A stretch of DNA of 33,516 nt from Falsiroseomonas oryziterrae (GTDB lineage Bacteria > Pseudomonadota > Alphaproteobacteria > Acetobacterales > Acetobacteraceae). How positions within the stretch are numbered: position 1 is the first letter of the stretch; every line of letters starts with the position of its first letter. This document shows positions 1 to 8,429 of this stretch, one piece after another. Made by a program: the position numbers and the translations under genes. A model generated the notes under the pieces. That model did not search any database. It was not told the DNA's origin and worked only from the letters and a program-made list of their open reading frames with translations. Location: the NCBI RefSeq assembly GCF_021864505.1, contig NZ_JAKJIB010000011.1:1-33516 (forward strand), in the 5' to 3' direction.

Positions 1-407
1 GACAGCAGCCCGGGCCCCCGGCGCGCCGGGGTGATCGGCAACGCCGCGACCGCGCGACCGCGGGCCGAGAGGCTGCCGACCGGCGCCTCGGGCGCGATCG
101 CGACAGCGGGCCGGCCGACCTGCAGCAGCGCCTCCGGCAGCACGGAGGGGACGAACATGCCGGCGCCGGCGCGTCCCTCGGCATAGCCCTCGGCGACGAG
201 CCGCTCATAGGCCAGGACCGCCGTCTGCCGCGACACACCCACCTCGGCCGACAACGCGCGGGTGGATGGAAGCTGCGCGCCAGGCTTGAAGCGGCCGTCC
301 AGCACGCAGCCCCGGAAATGCGCGGCAAGCTGTTCCTGCAGCGGCACGCCGCTGGCGAGGTCCGGAGCGAAGCTGCCCCAGAGCGGCGGGGCTTGGCGTC
401 GGGGCAT
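1..407 (-). CDS. MocR/PdxR-type GntR-HTH regulator, N-terminal part only (cut by window edge)
   Basis: Reading leftwards from an ATG at 407, about 135 residues are visible before the window ends. Residues 20-85 form a GntR winged helix: a GVPLQEQLAAHFRGCVLDG helix, then PGAQLPSTRALSAEVGVSRQT and VLAYERLVAEGYAEGRAGAG. The wording STRALSAEVGVSRQTAV is typical of MocR/PdxR regulators, in which this DNA-binding domain is followed by an aminotransferase-like PLP domain. That second domain would lie outside the window, so the class is inferred from the HTH and the following linker. The gene is divergent from the PaiB-like gene, with about 100 bases between the starts, and MocR genes often sit beside such FMN proteins. 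It may control that neighbour. A plain GntR protein of another subclass cannot be excluded. Confidence 0.8.
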   Translation of the reverse strand, partial: MPRRQAPPLWGSFAPDLASGVPLQEQLAAHFRGCVLDGRFKPGAQLPSTRALSAEVGVSRQTAVLAYERLVAEGYAEGRAGAGMFVPSVLPEALLQVGRPAVAIAPEAPVGSLSARGRAVAALPITPARRGPGLL

Positions 408-505
408 GGCGAACTGGACCGATCGATTCCGAGAAACCGGTCATAGGGCATCGGTCCGGACAGGCGTAGGCGAAAGCATACCCCGCCACGCCGAGGATGT
501 GCCCG

Positions 506-1165
506 ATGTATGTTCACCCCGCCTTCCGAACCGATACTGCGGATGCGCTCAGCATGCTCGGCGCACGCGGCTTCGGGCTTCTGGTCGTCGCCGACAGCGC
601 CGGCCTCCCGCACGCCGTGCATGTCCCGTTCGTAGCCGAGCGCCACGGAGAGGACGGGCTGCGCATCGAGCTGCACGTGGCCCGTGCCAATCCGATCCAC
701 GCAATGGCCGGCGAAGCGGGGCGCCCGGCCCTGCTCGCGGTGCAGGGCCCCGATGCTTACGTCTCGCCTGACTGGTACGGCGTGCCGAACCAGGTGCCGA
801 CCTGGACCTACACGGCCGTCCACCTCTCCGGCCAGGCGCGAACGCTGGCTCCCGCGGCCGTGTACGACCACCTCGAGCGCCTGTCGGCCGCCTTTGAGGC
901 GCGCCTAGCGCCGAAGCCGCCCTGGCGGATGGAGAAGATGGAGCCGCATCGCCTGCAGGCGATGATGCACGCCATCGTCGGCATCGAGCTTCTGGTGCCC
1001 GCCAGCGGCATCCAGGCCCAGCGGAAGCTGATCCAGCACAAGGGTGAGACCGAGCGGCGCGGGGCGATCGTCGGCCTCTCGGCCCGGCCGGAGCCGGGCT
1101 CCCGCGCAGTCGCCTGGCTGATCGCCGAGACCCTCACAGGGACGCAGGTCGCGGACGGCGCTTGA
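506..1165 (+). CDS. FMN-binding PaiB-like negative regulator / flavin reductase-like protein
   Basis: The protein has about 219 residues, the usual size for the PaiB family (split-barrel FMN-binding fold; Bacillus PaiB represses sporulation and protease genes). It opens with MYVHPAFR, a standard PaiB start. Family landmarks are HVPFVAERHG near residue 45, HVARANPIH near 60, the AYVSPDWYG segment near 90, and VPTWTYTAVHLSG near 105. The C-terminal QRKLIQHKGETERRGAI matches the family's conserved tail. I chose the ATG at 506 over the in-frame ATG at 497 because a GAGG at 493-496 is well spaced only for 506. It is divergent from the MocR-like gene and followed by a DMT exporter. Whether it regulates DNA or acts as a flavin enzyme is not decided by the sequence. 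Confidence 0.85.
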   Translation: MYVHPAFRTDTADALSMLGARGFGLLVVADSAGLPHAVHVPFVAERHGEDGLRIELHVARANPIHAMAGEAGRPALLAVQGPDAYVSPDWYGVPNQVPTWTYTAVHLSGQARTLAPAAVYDHLERLSAAFEARLAPKPPWRMEKMEPHRLQAMMHAIVGIELLVPASGIQAQRKLIQHKGETERRGAIVGLSARPEPGSRAVAWLIAETLTGTQVADGA

Positions 1166-1308
1166 CCTTCCCTCAGGCCGGGCGACCCGCGGGGTCGCGC
1201 CAGACACAAGCCAGACCCGAGCACGGACCACGCACATGCTGAGACATCCCTCGATCACACCGGTTGCCGGTGCGCTGTCACCCGCGGCACCCGCGGTGGA
1301 GGCGTGAC

Positions 1309-2208
1309 ATGCGACCGACCTCGCGCACCTCCGACCTGCTGCTGACCGCCTTCGCACCGGCGATCTGGGGCAGCACCTACATCGTCACGACCGAGGCGCT
1401 GGCCGGCTGGCACCCGCTGACCGTCGCGCTGCTGCGCGCGCTGCCAGCGGGGCTGCTGCTGCTCGTGCTGGTGCGGCGGTTGCCGGAAGGGCTCTGGTGG
1501 GGGCGCAGCGCGATGCTCGGCGCGCTAAACTTCTCGGTGTTCTGGGTTCTGCTCTTCGTCTCTGCCTACCGGCTGCCGGGCGGTGTCGCGGCCACTGTGG
1601 GCGCCGTCCAGCCGTTGATCGTGCTTCTGCTGTCGCGCGCCGTGCTCGGCACGCGCATCCGCGCGCTGGGCGTTCTGGCGGCCCTCTGCGGGATCGCCGG
1701 CGTGGCGATGCTCGTGCTGGCGCCGGGGGCCTCGATCGATCCGCTCGGTGTCGCAGCGGGGCTCGGTGGCGCGGTCTCGATGGCCGTCGGCATGGTGCTG
1801 ACGCGGCGCTGGCAGCCGCCGGTGCCGGCACTGACCTTCACGGCGTGGCAGCTCGTCGCGGGCGGGGTGCTGCTGCTGCCGGTCGTGCTCTGGCTTCAGC
1901 CGGCTGTGCCCGCGGTGAGCATGGCCAACCTGCTCGGACTCGCCTGGCTCGGGCTCGTCGGCGCCGCCCTGACCTGCATCCTCTGGTTCCGCGGCATCGC
2001 GCGCCTCGGCCCGACGGTCACGGCACCGCTCGCCCTGCTGAGCCCGATCGCGGCGGTGCTGCTCGGCTGGGCGGGGCTCGGGCAGACGCTGACGCCGATG
2101 CAGATGGCCGGCATGGTCGTGGTGATCGCAAGCATCGCGCTCAGCCAGCTCGCCCAGGGAGCCGCCGCGCCGAGGCCTTCGCGAACCGCCGCCGCGAGCC
2201 GCGGCTGA
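1309..2208 (+). CDS. EamA/DMT-superfamily membrane transporter
   Basis: The product has about 299 residues with ten hydrophobic stretches in two homologous halves, as in EamA (drug/metabolite transporter) carriers of the inner membrane. The first half begins with LLLTAFAPAIWGSTYIVT, the classic EamA opening. The second half has the matching LAWLGLVGAALTCILWFRGI and a PLALLSPIAAVLLGW loop. I set the start at the ATG at 1309 because GGAGG at 1298-1302 precedes it at good spacing; an upstream in-frame ATG at 1264 would add only a non-hydrophobic stretch. The family exports amino acids, nucleosides or drugs, and the substrate cannot be read from sequence. It follows the PaiB-like gene by about 140 bases on the same strand and converges with the LysR gene. 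Confidence 0.88.
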   Translation: MRPTSRTSDLLLTAFAPAIWGSTYIVTTEALAGWHPLTVALLRALPAGLLLLVLVRRLPEGLWWGRSAMLGALNFSVFWVLLFVSAYRLPGGVAATVGAVQPLIVLLLSRAVLGTRIRALGVLAALCGIAGVAMLVLAPGASIDPLGVAAGLGGAVSMAVGMVLTRRWQPPVPALTFTAWQLVAGGVLLLPVVLWLQPAVPAVSMANLLGLAWLGLVGAALTCILWFRGIARLGPTVTAPLALLSPIAAVLLGWAGLGQTLTPMQMAGMVVVIASIALSQLAQGAAAPRPSRTAAASRG

Positions 2209-2226
2209 TGGCGCTGGTGCGCGCGC

Positions 2227-3135
2227 TCAGGCGGGCCGCGCGCCCTCGATCAGCGCGCGCTGCGCGGCAATCCCCTCGCCGATCACGTCGAGGCAGGCGC
2301 GCACGCGTGCGGTGCGCCGCAGATCCTCGTGCGTCACGACCCAGAGTTCCCGCGACAGCGCCGGCACGGGCTCCGTCAGCGCCCGTAGCAGGCCGGCTTC
2401 CGGGTCACCATGGTAGCAAGGCAGCGCTGCCAGCCCGATCCCCTCGCGCGCGGCGACCATCTGGTGCACCAGGCTGTTCGAGCGATAGACGACCTGTTCG
2501 GACGACGCCGTCGCCTCGACCCACTCCGCGGCGCCAACGCCCACCGTGTCCACGCCCCAGCCGATGAAGGGGAAGCGCGCCAGGTCGGCGACGTCGCGCG
2601 GCGCGCCGTGCTCCGCGAACAGCTTCGGTGACCCGTAGACCGTCCAGGCGACGTCGCAGAGCCGGCGCCCGAACAGGTCGCCCTCGCGCGGGCGGGCGGC
2701 CCGCAGCGCCACATCCGCCTCGCGCCGCGACAGGTTGAGCAGCCGACTCTCGGCCAGCAGCTCGACCAGCACGCCGGGATAGAGCGCGCGGAAGCGCGCC
2801 ATCAGCGGTGTAATCAGGCGGAAGGCGAAGGTCTCCGACATGGTCAGCCGGACGCGGCCGGTCAGGCGATGGTCGCGGCCGGCGATGTCGCGATCCAGCG
2901 CCGCTGTTTCCGTCTCCATCCGCTCCGCCGCTGCCGCCACGCGTTCGCCCGCGGCGGTCGCCGCGTAGGCGCCGCCGGGAAGGCGCTCGAACAGCCGCGC
3001 GCCGAGCCGTTCCTCAAACGCGTTCAGCCGGCGGAAGGCGGTGCTGTGGTTGACCCCGAGCGCGCGCGCGGCACCCGAAAGACCACCAGCGCGGGCGACG
3101 GCGAGCACGAGCCTCAGGTCGTTCCAATCCTCCAT
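2227..3135 (-). CDS. LysR-family transcriptional regulator
   Basis: The product is a 302-residue LysR-type regulator. The winged HTH occupies the first 60 residues: MEDWNDLRLVLAVARAGG, then LSGAARALGVNHSTAFRRLN and EERLGARLFERLPGG. The rest is a periplasmic-binding-like effector domain, for example TGRVRLTMSETFAF and REGIGLAALPCY. I chose the ATG at 3135 because it gives the standard LysR beginning; an in-frame extension to 3231 adds unrelated residues. The MEDWNDLR form and the short, divergent HTH wording resemble the subgroup often called AphB/CrgA-like. The small secreted protein gene starts about 150 bases away on the opposite strand and is a possible target. The effector is unknown. Confidence 0.9.
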   Translation of the reverse strand: MEDWNDLRLVLAVARAGGLSGAARALGVNHSTAFRRLNAFEERLGARLFERLPGGAYAATAAGERVAAAAERMETETAALDRDIAGRDHRLTGRVRLTMSETFAFRLITPLMARFRALYPGVLVELLAESRLLNLSRREADVALRAARPREGDLFGRRLCDVAWTVYGSPKLFAEHGAPRDVADLARFPFIGWGVDTVGVGAAEWVEATASSEQVVYRSNSLVHQMVAAREGIGLAALPCYHGDPEAGLLRALTEPVPALSRELWVVTHEDLRRTARVRACLDVIGEGIAAQRALIEGARPA

Positions 3136-3285
3136 GCGCGCCACCGTCTTTGCATTTCCGCAAGCGTAGCTGGCGAGATCGCTGCGTGCCTTGCGCAGAT
3201 GCGGGGAATACATCGTTCCACACGCCGACACCAGCGCCCCGATCCCGGCGGCGACCGCAGCGGCGGAATGCGAAAGGAACCTCCC

Positions 3286-3654
3286 ATGTCCACCCTCTCA
3301 CGGATCGCACTGCGCGCGATGGCGGTGCTGCTCGGCGCGACGCTCACCGCGCCCGCCCTCGCCACGGATGACGTGACCTGGCCGCGCACCATCGGCAGCG
3401 GCGAGAATGTCGAGATCGACTACGGCCCCGGCCCGCGCGGCAACGTCGTCGGCGGCGGCGCGGTGCACGTCACCGGTTCCGGCGAGAACGTCGAGGTCCA
3501 CCACCTCGACCCGTCCTTCGTCCAGCAGCCCCCCGCCGGTCAGGTGCCCGTCACCGTCGGCAGCGGCGAGAACGTGAGCACCGTCTGGGTGCCGGCGGAC
3601 AACGCCACCACCCAACTCGGGCTGCTGATCCAGCCCGGTGCCGCGCGCGGCTGA
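3286..3654 (+). CDS. Small secreted protein with three GSGENV repeats
   Basis: I do not recognise this 122-residue protein. A signal peptide is clear: MSTLSRIALRAMAVLLGATL followed by TAPALA and a cleavage site near residue 26. The mature part carries the hexapeptide GSGENV three times, at residues 37-42, 64-69 and 92-97, so the period is 27-28 residues. Each copy is followed by beta-prone text (EIDYG, EVHHL, STVWV), which suggests three stacked beta units. The protein has no cysteine and is acidic. The start ATG has an AAGGAA ribosome site. The gene lies between a divergent LysR regulator and a glutathione transferase, so a periplasmic or secreted stress role is possible but not shown. Confidence 0.8.
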   Translation: MSTLSRIALRAMAVLLGATLTAPALATDDVTWPRTIGSGENVEIDYGPGPRGNVVGGGAVHVTGSGENVEVHHLDPSFVQQPPAGQVPVTVGSGENVSTVWVPADNATTQLGLLIQPGAARG

Positions 3655-3731
3655 GCCTGCGGCGCGGCGACCGGCCACCCGCGGTCACCGCGCCCCGGCG
3701 CCCTCTCCTCCAGCTTCCAAGGACACCGTCC

Positions 3732-4430
3732 ATGGCCCGGCTCGAACTGGTGAGCTTCGTTCTCTGCCCCTACGCCCAGCGCGCCGCGATCGTGCTGGCC
3801 GAGAAGGGCGCGCCCTTCACCCGCACCGACATCGACCTCGCGCTCAAACCCGACTGGTTCCTGGCAATCTCGCCCACCGGAAGGGTGCCGCTGCTGCGCG
3901 TCGATGATGAGGTGCTCTTCGAATCCGCGGCAATCGCGGAATATCTCGACGAGACCATCGCCCCGCGCCTGCTGCCCGCCGATGCGCTGCAGCGCGCCCG
4001 TCAGCGCGCCTTCGTGGAGTTCGCCTCCGGCACGCTGGCCGACATCGCCGCCCTCTACATGGCACCCGACCAGGATGGCTACGCCGCGAAGCGCCGGGCG
4101 CTGCGCACCCGCTTCGCGCGGCTGGAGGAAGAGCTTGATCCACAGGGCCCGTATTTCGCGGGGCCTGGCTTCGGCCTGGTGGATGCGGCCTTCGCGCCGG
4201 CCTTCCGCTACTTCGACGTTATCGACCCGGCCACCTGCGAGGACAGCTTCGACCGCCTGCCGCGCATAGCGCGCTGGCGTGCGGCGCTCGGCGCGCGGCC
4301 GAGCGTCATCCGCGCGGTGGTGCCCGACTTCACCGCCCGCCTCGCTGCCTTCCTCGGCAGCCGCCCCTCGCATCTCGCCGCGCTGATCGCTGCCGTCACG
4401 GCCTGCGCCGCGGCCCGGCTGGACGCCTGA
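3732..4430 (+). CDS. Glutathione S-transferase family protein
   Basis: This 232-residue protein has the two-domain GST layout. The N-terminal thioredoxin fold has LELVSFVLCPYAQRAAI with Cys12 in a CPYAQR motif, as in omega-type and SspA-like GSTs that use a catalytic cysteine. Next come SPTGRVPLL with the cis-proline before the third beta strand, and ESAAIAEYLDE, which binds the glutathione gamma-glutamyl group. The helical C-terminal half has the FGLVDAAFAPAFRYF segment, the conserved N-capping motif region of GSTs. The protein is cytosolic. It precedes an Old Yellow Enzyme on the same strand by 36 bases, so the two may form an operon for detoxifying electrophiles. The exact substrate is unknown, and the C-terminal alanine-rich tail is slightly long. 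Confidence 0.88.
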   Translation: MARLELVSFVLCPYAQRAAIVLAEKGAPFTRTDIDLALKPDWFLAISPTGRVPLLRVDDEVLFESAAIAEYLDETIAPRLLPADALQRARQRAFVEFASGTLADIAALYMAPDQDGYAAKRRALRTRFARLEEELDPQGPYFAGPGFGLVDAAFAPAFRYFDVIDPATCEDSFDRLPRIARWRAALGARPSVIRAVVPDFTARLAAFLGSRPSHLAALIAAVTACAAARLDA

Positions 4431-4466
4431 TACTACCACCAATCCGACAAACCGAAGGAAAGACCC

Positions 4467-5540
4467 ATGTCCACCCAAGCCGGGCTCTTCACGCCGCTCC
4501 GCCTCGGCGCGCTCGACCTGCCGCACCGCATCGTCATGGCGCCGATGACGCGCAACCGCTCGCCCGGCAACCTGGCGAACGCGCTCAACGCGACCTACTA
4601 CGCGCAGCGCGCCGCGGCGGCGCTGATCATCACCGAAGGCACTGCGCCCGACGCGATGGGGCGCGGCTACATCGACATCCCCGGCCTCTACGACGGCGCG
4701 CAGGTCCGCGCCTGGCGGCAGGTGACGGAGGCAGTACACGCGCGCGGCGGGCTGATCGCTGTGCAGCTGATGCATGTCGGGCGCATCTCGCATCCGGACT
4801 TCCTCGATGGCGCGACGCCGGTTGCACCCTCTGCCGTCGCAGCGGCCGGCGCGATCCACACCTGGACGGGCCCGAAGCCGCACCCCGTGCCGCGCGCGCT
4901 CGACGCCGCCGAGATCCCAGCCGTGATCGCCAGCCACGCGCGCGCCGCGCGCCTGGCACGCGAGGCCGGCTTCGACGCGGTGGAGATCCACGGCGCGAAT
5001 GGCTACCTGGCCAACCAGTTCCTTGCCCCCAATGCGAATCTGCGACGCGACGCCTGGGGTGGCAGCGTCGAGAAGCGCGCGCGCTTCCTGCTGGAGGCAA
5101 CCGATGCCGCCATCGCCGAGATCGGCGCCGGGCGCGTCGGCGTGCGCCTCAGCCCCGGCAATGGCTTCAACGACATCGCCGATCCGGAAGCGGAGGCGAC
5201 CTATGCGCATGTGCTCGCCGAGCTGGACCGGCGCGATCTCGCCTGGCTGCACGTGATGGATACGCGGCCGGGCTTCGACGTGCCGGCGCTGATCGCGCGG
5301 CACTATCGCGGCGCGGTGATGCTGAACGGCGGCTACGACCGCGCCCGCGCGGAGGCCGATATCGCCACCGGCCGTGCGGCGCTGGTCTCCTTCGGCACGC
5401 CGTTCATCTCCAATCCCGACCTGCCCGAGCGGCTGCGCAACGGCGCGGCGCTCGCGACCGCCGACCGCGCGACCTTCTATGGCGGCAATGCGCGCGGCTA
5501 TATCGACTACCCTGCATTGGAACCTGCGAGGGCCGCGTAA
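4467..5540 (+). CDS. Old Yellow Enzyme family alkene reductase (NemA/xenobiotic reductase-like)
   Basis: This 357-residue FMN-dependent TIM-barrel enzyme reduces activated C=C or nitro groups with NAD(P)H. It has the standard OYE landmarks: LFTPLRLGALDLPHRIVMAPMTRNRS at the start (FMN contacts), VQLMHVGRISHPDFL near residue 105, and the active-site EIHGANGYLANQFLAP near 180, where His and Asn bind the substrate carbonyl and Tyr is the proton donor. VGVRLSPGNGFND and the late MLNGGYDRARAE and FGTPFISNPDLPERLRNG (phosphate grip) follow in order. The length is normal. A GAAGGAAAG ribosome site precedes the ATG. The preceding GST gene suggests a shared detoxification role, for instance on maleimides, enones or nitroesters. 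Confidence 0.93.
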   Translation: MSTQAGLFTPLRLGALDLPHRIVMAPMTRNRSPGNLANALNATYYAQRAAAALIITEGTAPDAMGRGYIDIPGLYDGAQVRAWRQVTEAVHARGGLIAVQLMHVGRISHPDFLDGATPVAPSAVAAAGAIHTWTGPKPHPVPRALDAAEIPAVIASHARAARLAREAGFDAVEIHGANGYLANQFLAPNANLRRDAWGGSVEKRARFLLEATDAAIAEIGAGRVGVRLSPGNGFNDIADPEAEATYAHVLAELDRRDLAWLHVMDTRPGFDVPALIARHYRGAVMLNGGYDRARAEADIATGRAALVSFGTPFISNPDLPERLRNGAALATADRATFYGGNARGYIDYPALEPARAA

Positions 5541-5824
5541 TGGCGGCTGCTCCGAGGCGGCGGAGATCCCTTCCAGGCATGCATCTCTTCCTTGCTGGAG
5601 TGGGATAAGACGTCCGCTGCGGCCACCAGGCCGGCGTCGCGGGACCGGCGCGGCCGCAGGCGCCGCCTTGCCGGACCTCGTCGCGGCGACGTCGGATTGC
5701 AGGCGCCGGCTACGCCGGAAGCGGGCGCAGAGAGGCGAGGTGCGGCCGTGCGCTCCGCTGCGGGAGGTACCCCGGCGCGTGGGGGGAGCAATCGACCATG
5801 CCGATCGCCCCCCCGCTCCTCCGG

Positions 5825-6796
5825 TCAGGCTGCGCCGCGCACGAAAGCCAGGAGGTCGCGGTTCAGCACGTCGGCGTTCACCGTAAGCATGCCGTGCGAG
5901 AAGCCAGGATAGGTCTTCAGCGTGCCGTTCTTCAGCAGCCGGACCGCGATCCTGGCCGAGCTGTCGATCGGCACGATCTGATCGTCCTCGCCGTGCATCA
6001 CCAGCGTCGGCACGGTGATCGCCTTCAGGTCCTCGGTCTGGTCGGTCTCGGAGAACGCCTTGATACCGTCGTAGTGGGCTTTCGCGCTGCCGCTCATGCC
6101 CTGACGCCACCAGTTCTGGATCACGCCTTCATGCGCCGTGGCGCCAGGGCGGTTGAAGCCATAGAACGGTCCCGCCGGCACATCGCGGAAGAACTGCGCA
6201 CGATTGGCCGCCAGCGCATTGCGGAAACCGTCGAACACTTCGATCGGCAGCCCGCCCGGATAGGCTTCGGTCCTGAGCATGATCGGCGGGATGGCTGCCA
6301 CCAGAACGGCCTTGGCGACGCGACCCGTGGGCTGGCCGTGCTTCGCCACGTACCGCGCGAGTTCGCCGCCGCCTGTGGAATGGCCGATGTGGACCGCGTT
6401 GCGGAGATCCAGGTGCTCGGCCACGGCGAAGGCATCCGCGGCATAGTGGTCCATGTCATGGCCGTCGGAGACGTGCGCCGAGCGTCCATGGCCGCGCCGG
6501 TCATGCGCCACGACCCGATAGCCTTGCTGCAGGAAGAACAGCAGCTGCGCGTCCCAGTCGTCGGATGACAGCGGCCAGCCGTGATGGAACACGATGGGCT
6601 GCGCGTCCCGCGGGCCCCAATCCTTGTAGAAGATCTCGACGCCGTCGCGGGTCGTCACGGTGGGCATGATGGGTGGTCCTTCCAGGTTGGTGTTGATCTG
6701 TGCTCCGGCCGCGCGCGACAGGCCGGCGAGGGCGATCATTGCGGCCGCTCCCAGTTCAATTGCCTGGCGCCGTGTCCGATCGAGTGCCACGTCCAT
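5825..6796 (-). CDS. Alpha/beta hydrolase, non-heme chloroperoxidase-like, with Tat-like leader
   Basis: The product is about 323 residues long. The catalytic triad is visible: the nucleophile Ser in GHSTGGG, Asp in MHGEDDQIVP, and His in GFSHGM. The oxyanion stretch FHHGWPLSSDDWD and the DRRGHGRS motif are those of the cofactor-free (perhydrolase) chloroperoxidase/esterase group. The first 43 residues form an RTRRQAIELG leader with a hydrophobic AAAMIALAGLSRAAGAQ, so Tat export is likely. I start at the ATG at 6796; a TTG two codons upstream is also open. A second possible start is the Met of MPTVTTRDGVEI (ATG at 6667), preceded by GGAAGGA, which would give the usual cytosolic enzyme. The gene converges with the Old Yellow Enzyme across 284 bases in which I see no feature. 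Confidence 0.9.
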   Translation of the reverse strand: MDVALDRTRRQAIELGAAAMIALAGLSRAAGAQINTNLEGPPIMPTVTTRDGVEIFYKDWGPRDAQPIVFHHGWPLSSDDWDAQLLFFLQQGYRVVAHDRRGHGRSAHVSDGHDMDHYAADAFAVAEHLDLRNAVHIGHSTGGGELARYVAKHGQPTGRVAKAVLVAAIPPIMLRTEAYPGGLPIEVFDGFRNALAANRAQFFRDVPAGPFYGFNRPGATAHEGVIQNWWRQGMSGSAKAHYDGIKAFSETDQTEDLKAITVPTLVMHGEDDQIVPIDSSARIAVRLLKNGTLKTYPGFSHGMLTVNADVLNRDLLAFVRGAA

Positions 6797-6979
6797 ATCC
6801 AAGATTCCCTGGTCTGTTCCGCTCTTCGCGGGCCGTCCTCACCATGTCTTGGGGCGACGGGGCGCGTCGTTGCGCGCCGGCCAACTTCTTCCAAAGAAAT
6901 CGAGCCGACCGCTTTCGCCCTTGCTGCGCATGGCGATCGGATCGCGATCCGCGGAGAGGGCTTGGGGAAGGCGCGCGAT

Positions 6980-7158
6980 GGCGCGCGCCTTCCTCTTCGT
7001 GGTGGGAGGATCAGCCGCGGTGTCGCGCGCTGGACGTGCTGTTCGAACTGCTGGCCTCTGGCGGGCAACTGCTGACCAAGGAGGCGCTACTTGCCAACGT
7101 ATGGCCCGGCGTCATCGTCGAGGAGAACAACCTCCAGGTTCAGATCTCGGCCTTGCGT
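6980..7158 (+). pseudogene. Remnant of a winged-helix (Trans_reg_C) transcriptional regulator
   Basis: Only part of the C-terminal-type winged helix remains. RALDVLFELLASGGQ followed by LLTKEALLANVWPGVIVEEN and NLQVQISALR (7024-7158) is the recognition region of OmpR/CadC-like regulators, in particular those that start with a 'SRALDxL' wing and continue into ATPase or TPR domains. The preceding strand text RLPLRGGR is in another frame (from 6980), so there is at least one frameshift near 7020. After ISALR the family text stops and unrelated residues follow. No start codon and no effector domain remain. It abuts, tail to tail, the remnant of a membrane gene on the other strand. Confidence 0.65.
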
Positions 7159-7438
7159 CCGCCGCACCCAGGGCAACCTGCGCCACGTAGAGGCTCGCGA
7201 TGAGGCAAGCCGATGCCGCGAAGCCGCGCAGCCGCCGCACCAGCAGCGCCCCACCGAGCAGCCCGGCCACCGGCAGGGCCAGCGTCACGCCGAGCGCGGC
7301 ATGGACGCCCCAGAGCTCACCATCGCGAAACAATGCCTAGCCCGCGGTGAGGAACTGCGCCAGCAGCCCGAGGGGCAGCGCACGGGCCGCCAGCACGAAG
7401 GGAGCAGGCGGGAGCAGGACGCCGGAAATGGACCGCAC
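7112..7438 (-). pseudogene. DUF6220-like membrane protein gene interrupted by an in-frame TAG
   Basis: From a GTG at 7438, with GGAGG at 7447-7451 at ideal spacing, the frame reads RSISGVLLPPAPFVLAARAL then LLAQFLTAG, a TAG stop (7337-7339), then ALFRDGELWGVHAALG and two more hydrophobic segments (VTLALPVAGLLGGALLV and FAASACLIASLYVAQVALGA). The pattern 'AQFxxAG-x-F-xxxHxALG' followed by four membrane helices resembles DUF6220 proteins, which have no known function. The stop falls where that family has a residue between G and the next hydrophobic residue, so one substitution explains it. The last part, after VALGAA at about 7160, does not look like family sequence and probably lies beyond a rearrangement junction. 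The family name is a moderate guess. Confidence 0.5.
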
Positions 7439-7441
7439 CGC

Positions 7442-7609
7442 TCAGGCCTCCGCCGCAAGCGGCAGCAGGCGCGCGCGGGCCGCGACGGACTGCGCCGTCG
7501 CCGCCATCCAGCGCCGCAGCCGCGCGGCATAGGCCTCGCCCGCCGCGTCGAGCTCCGCGGGGGAAAGCCGGTTCGCCCGGAAGAGCAAATGGGGCCGGGT
7601 CCAGGCCAT
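7442..7609 (-). pseudogene. Unidentified minus-strand gene fragment (3' end)
   Basis: About 55 residues are coding-like on the minus strand: PHLLFRANRLSPAELDAAGE, then a long amphipathic alpha helix (AYAARLRRWMAATAQSVA) ending LLPLAAEA and a TGA at 7442-7444. The stop lies 3 bases before the GTG of the DUF6220-like gene, whose ribosome site lies inside this fragment, so the two were once an operon. The upstream (5') part is missing because at about 7607 the sequence changes to the AraC remnant on the other strand. I do not recognise the family. It may be the C-terminal helix of a small regulator. Confidence 0.35.
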
Positions 7610-8374
7610 ACCGCCTATCTGATCGCATCGGTGGACCTGCCGGTGATGGGATCGGTGATCGAGGCGAGCGCGGAGCGCCCCTATCTCTGCCTGCGTCTCG
7701 ACCTCGACATGACGGCGCTCGGGGAACTCGCGATCCGCTATCCCGCAACCGGCCCCGAGCCGGAGGGCCTTCCTGTCGGAATTGCGCTGAACCGGACAAC
7801 GCCCGCGCTGCTCGACGCCGCGACCCGGCTCGTGGGCCTGCTGGACACGCCGGACGACATCGAGGCGGTTGCGCCACTGACAATCCGCGAGATCCTCTAC
7901 CGCCTCCTGACCGGGGACAGCGCCGCCACGGTCCGGCAAATGGCGCGCGCCGACAGCCGCCTCAATCAGGTCGCCCGTGCCATCGTCTGGATCAGAACGC
8001 ATTTCCGGGAGGCCTGTCCGATCGAGACATTGGCCGAGATGGCGGGCATGAGCCGCTCCGCCTTCCACGCACATTTCAAGGCGATCACGTCGATGAGTCC
8101 GCTTGAGTTCCGCACGCATCTGCGCATGCATGAGGCGCAGCGGCTCATGGTCGGCGATGCCATGGACGCCGCCAGCGCGGGCTTCAGCGTCGGATACGGC
8201 AGCCCATCGCAATTCAGTCGCGACTACACCCGCATCTTTGGGATGCCCCCGGCCAAACACGCTGGCCGACTGCGCGGCATCGTTGAAACCCAGTCCGAAA
8301 CGCAGGAGTTGGCGTCTGTCCAGAAACATCTTCGATGTGAGCCGGCGGGGCTGGATGGTCGGGCTGATTCGTAA
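7607..8374 (+). pseudogene. AraC-family regulator lacking its N-terminal ~80 residues
   Basis: The frame carries most of an AraC regulator with an AraC_N (YqhC-like) cupin domain: AYLIASVDLPVMGSVIEAS, RPYLCLRLDLDMTALGEL, then LTIREILYRLLTGD, and the double HTH domain with THFREACPIETLAEMAGMSR SAFHAHFKAITSMSPLEF and FSVGYGSPSQFSRDYTRIFG. Full-length relatives have about 80 more residues before this point, covering the first strands of the cupin. Here the homology begins abruptly at 7607, and upstream codons in the same frame are low-quality arginine/glutamine-rich text. I therefore call it 5'-truncated. In relatives this regulator often stands next to an SDR gene, and an SDR tail does follow. 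It could still be expressed from an internal start, giving a bare DNA-binding domain. Confidence 0.75.
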
Positions 8375-8429
8375 TTCGACCGGGTCGCGCAACTCTGGAC
8401 GGACGAACCGATGTTGGACCCCAGCGAGC

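Noticed and set aside
5541-5824. A possible small gene in the gap between the Old Yellow Enzyme and the hydrolase
   Set aside because: The frames on both strands are low-complexity (Arg/Gly/Pro) and lack a ribosome site, and no family is recognisable.
4999-6110. Very long open frames opposite or beside the Old Yellow Enzyme and hydrolase genes
   Set aside because: GC-rich codon bias keeps shadow frames open. They carry arginine/proline-rich text with no domain, while the true frames show clear family motifs.
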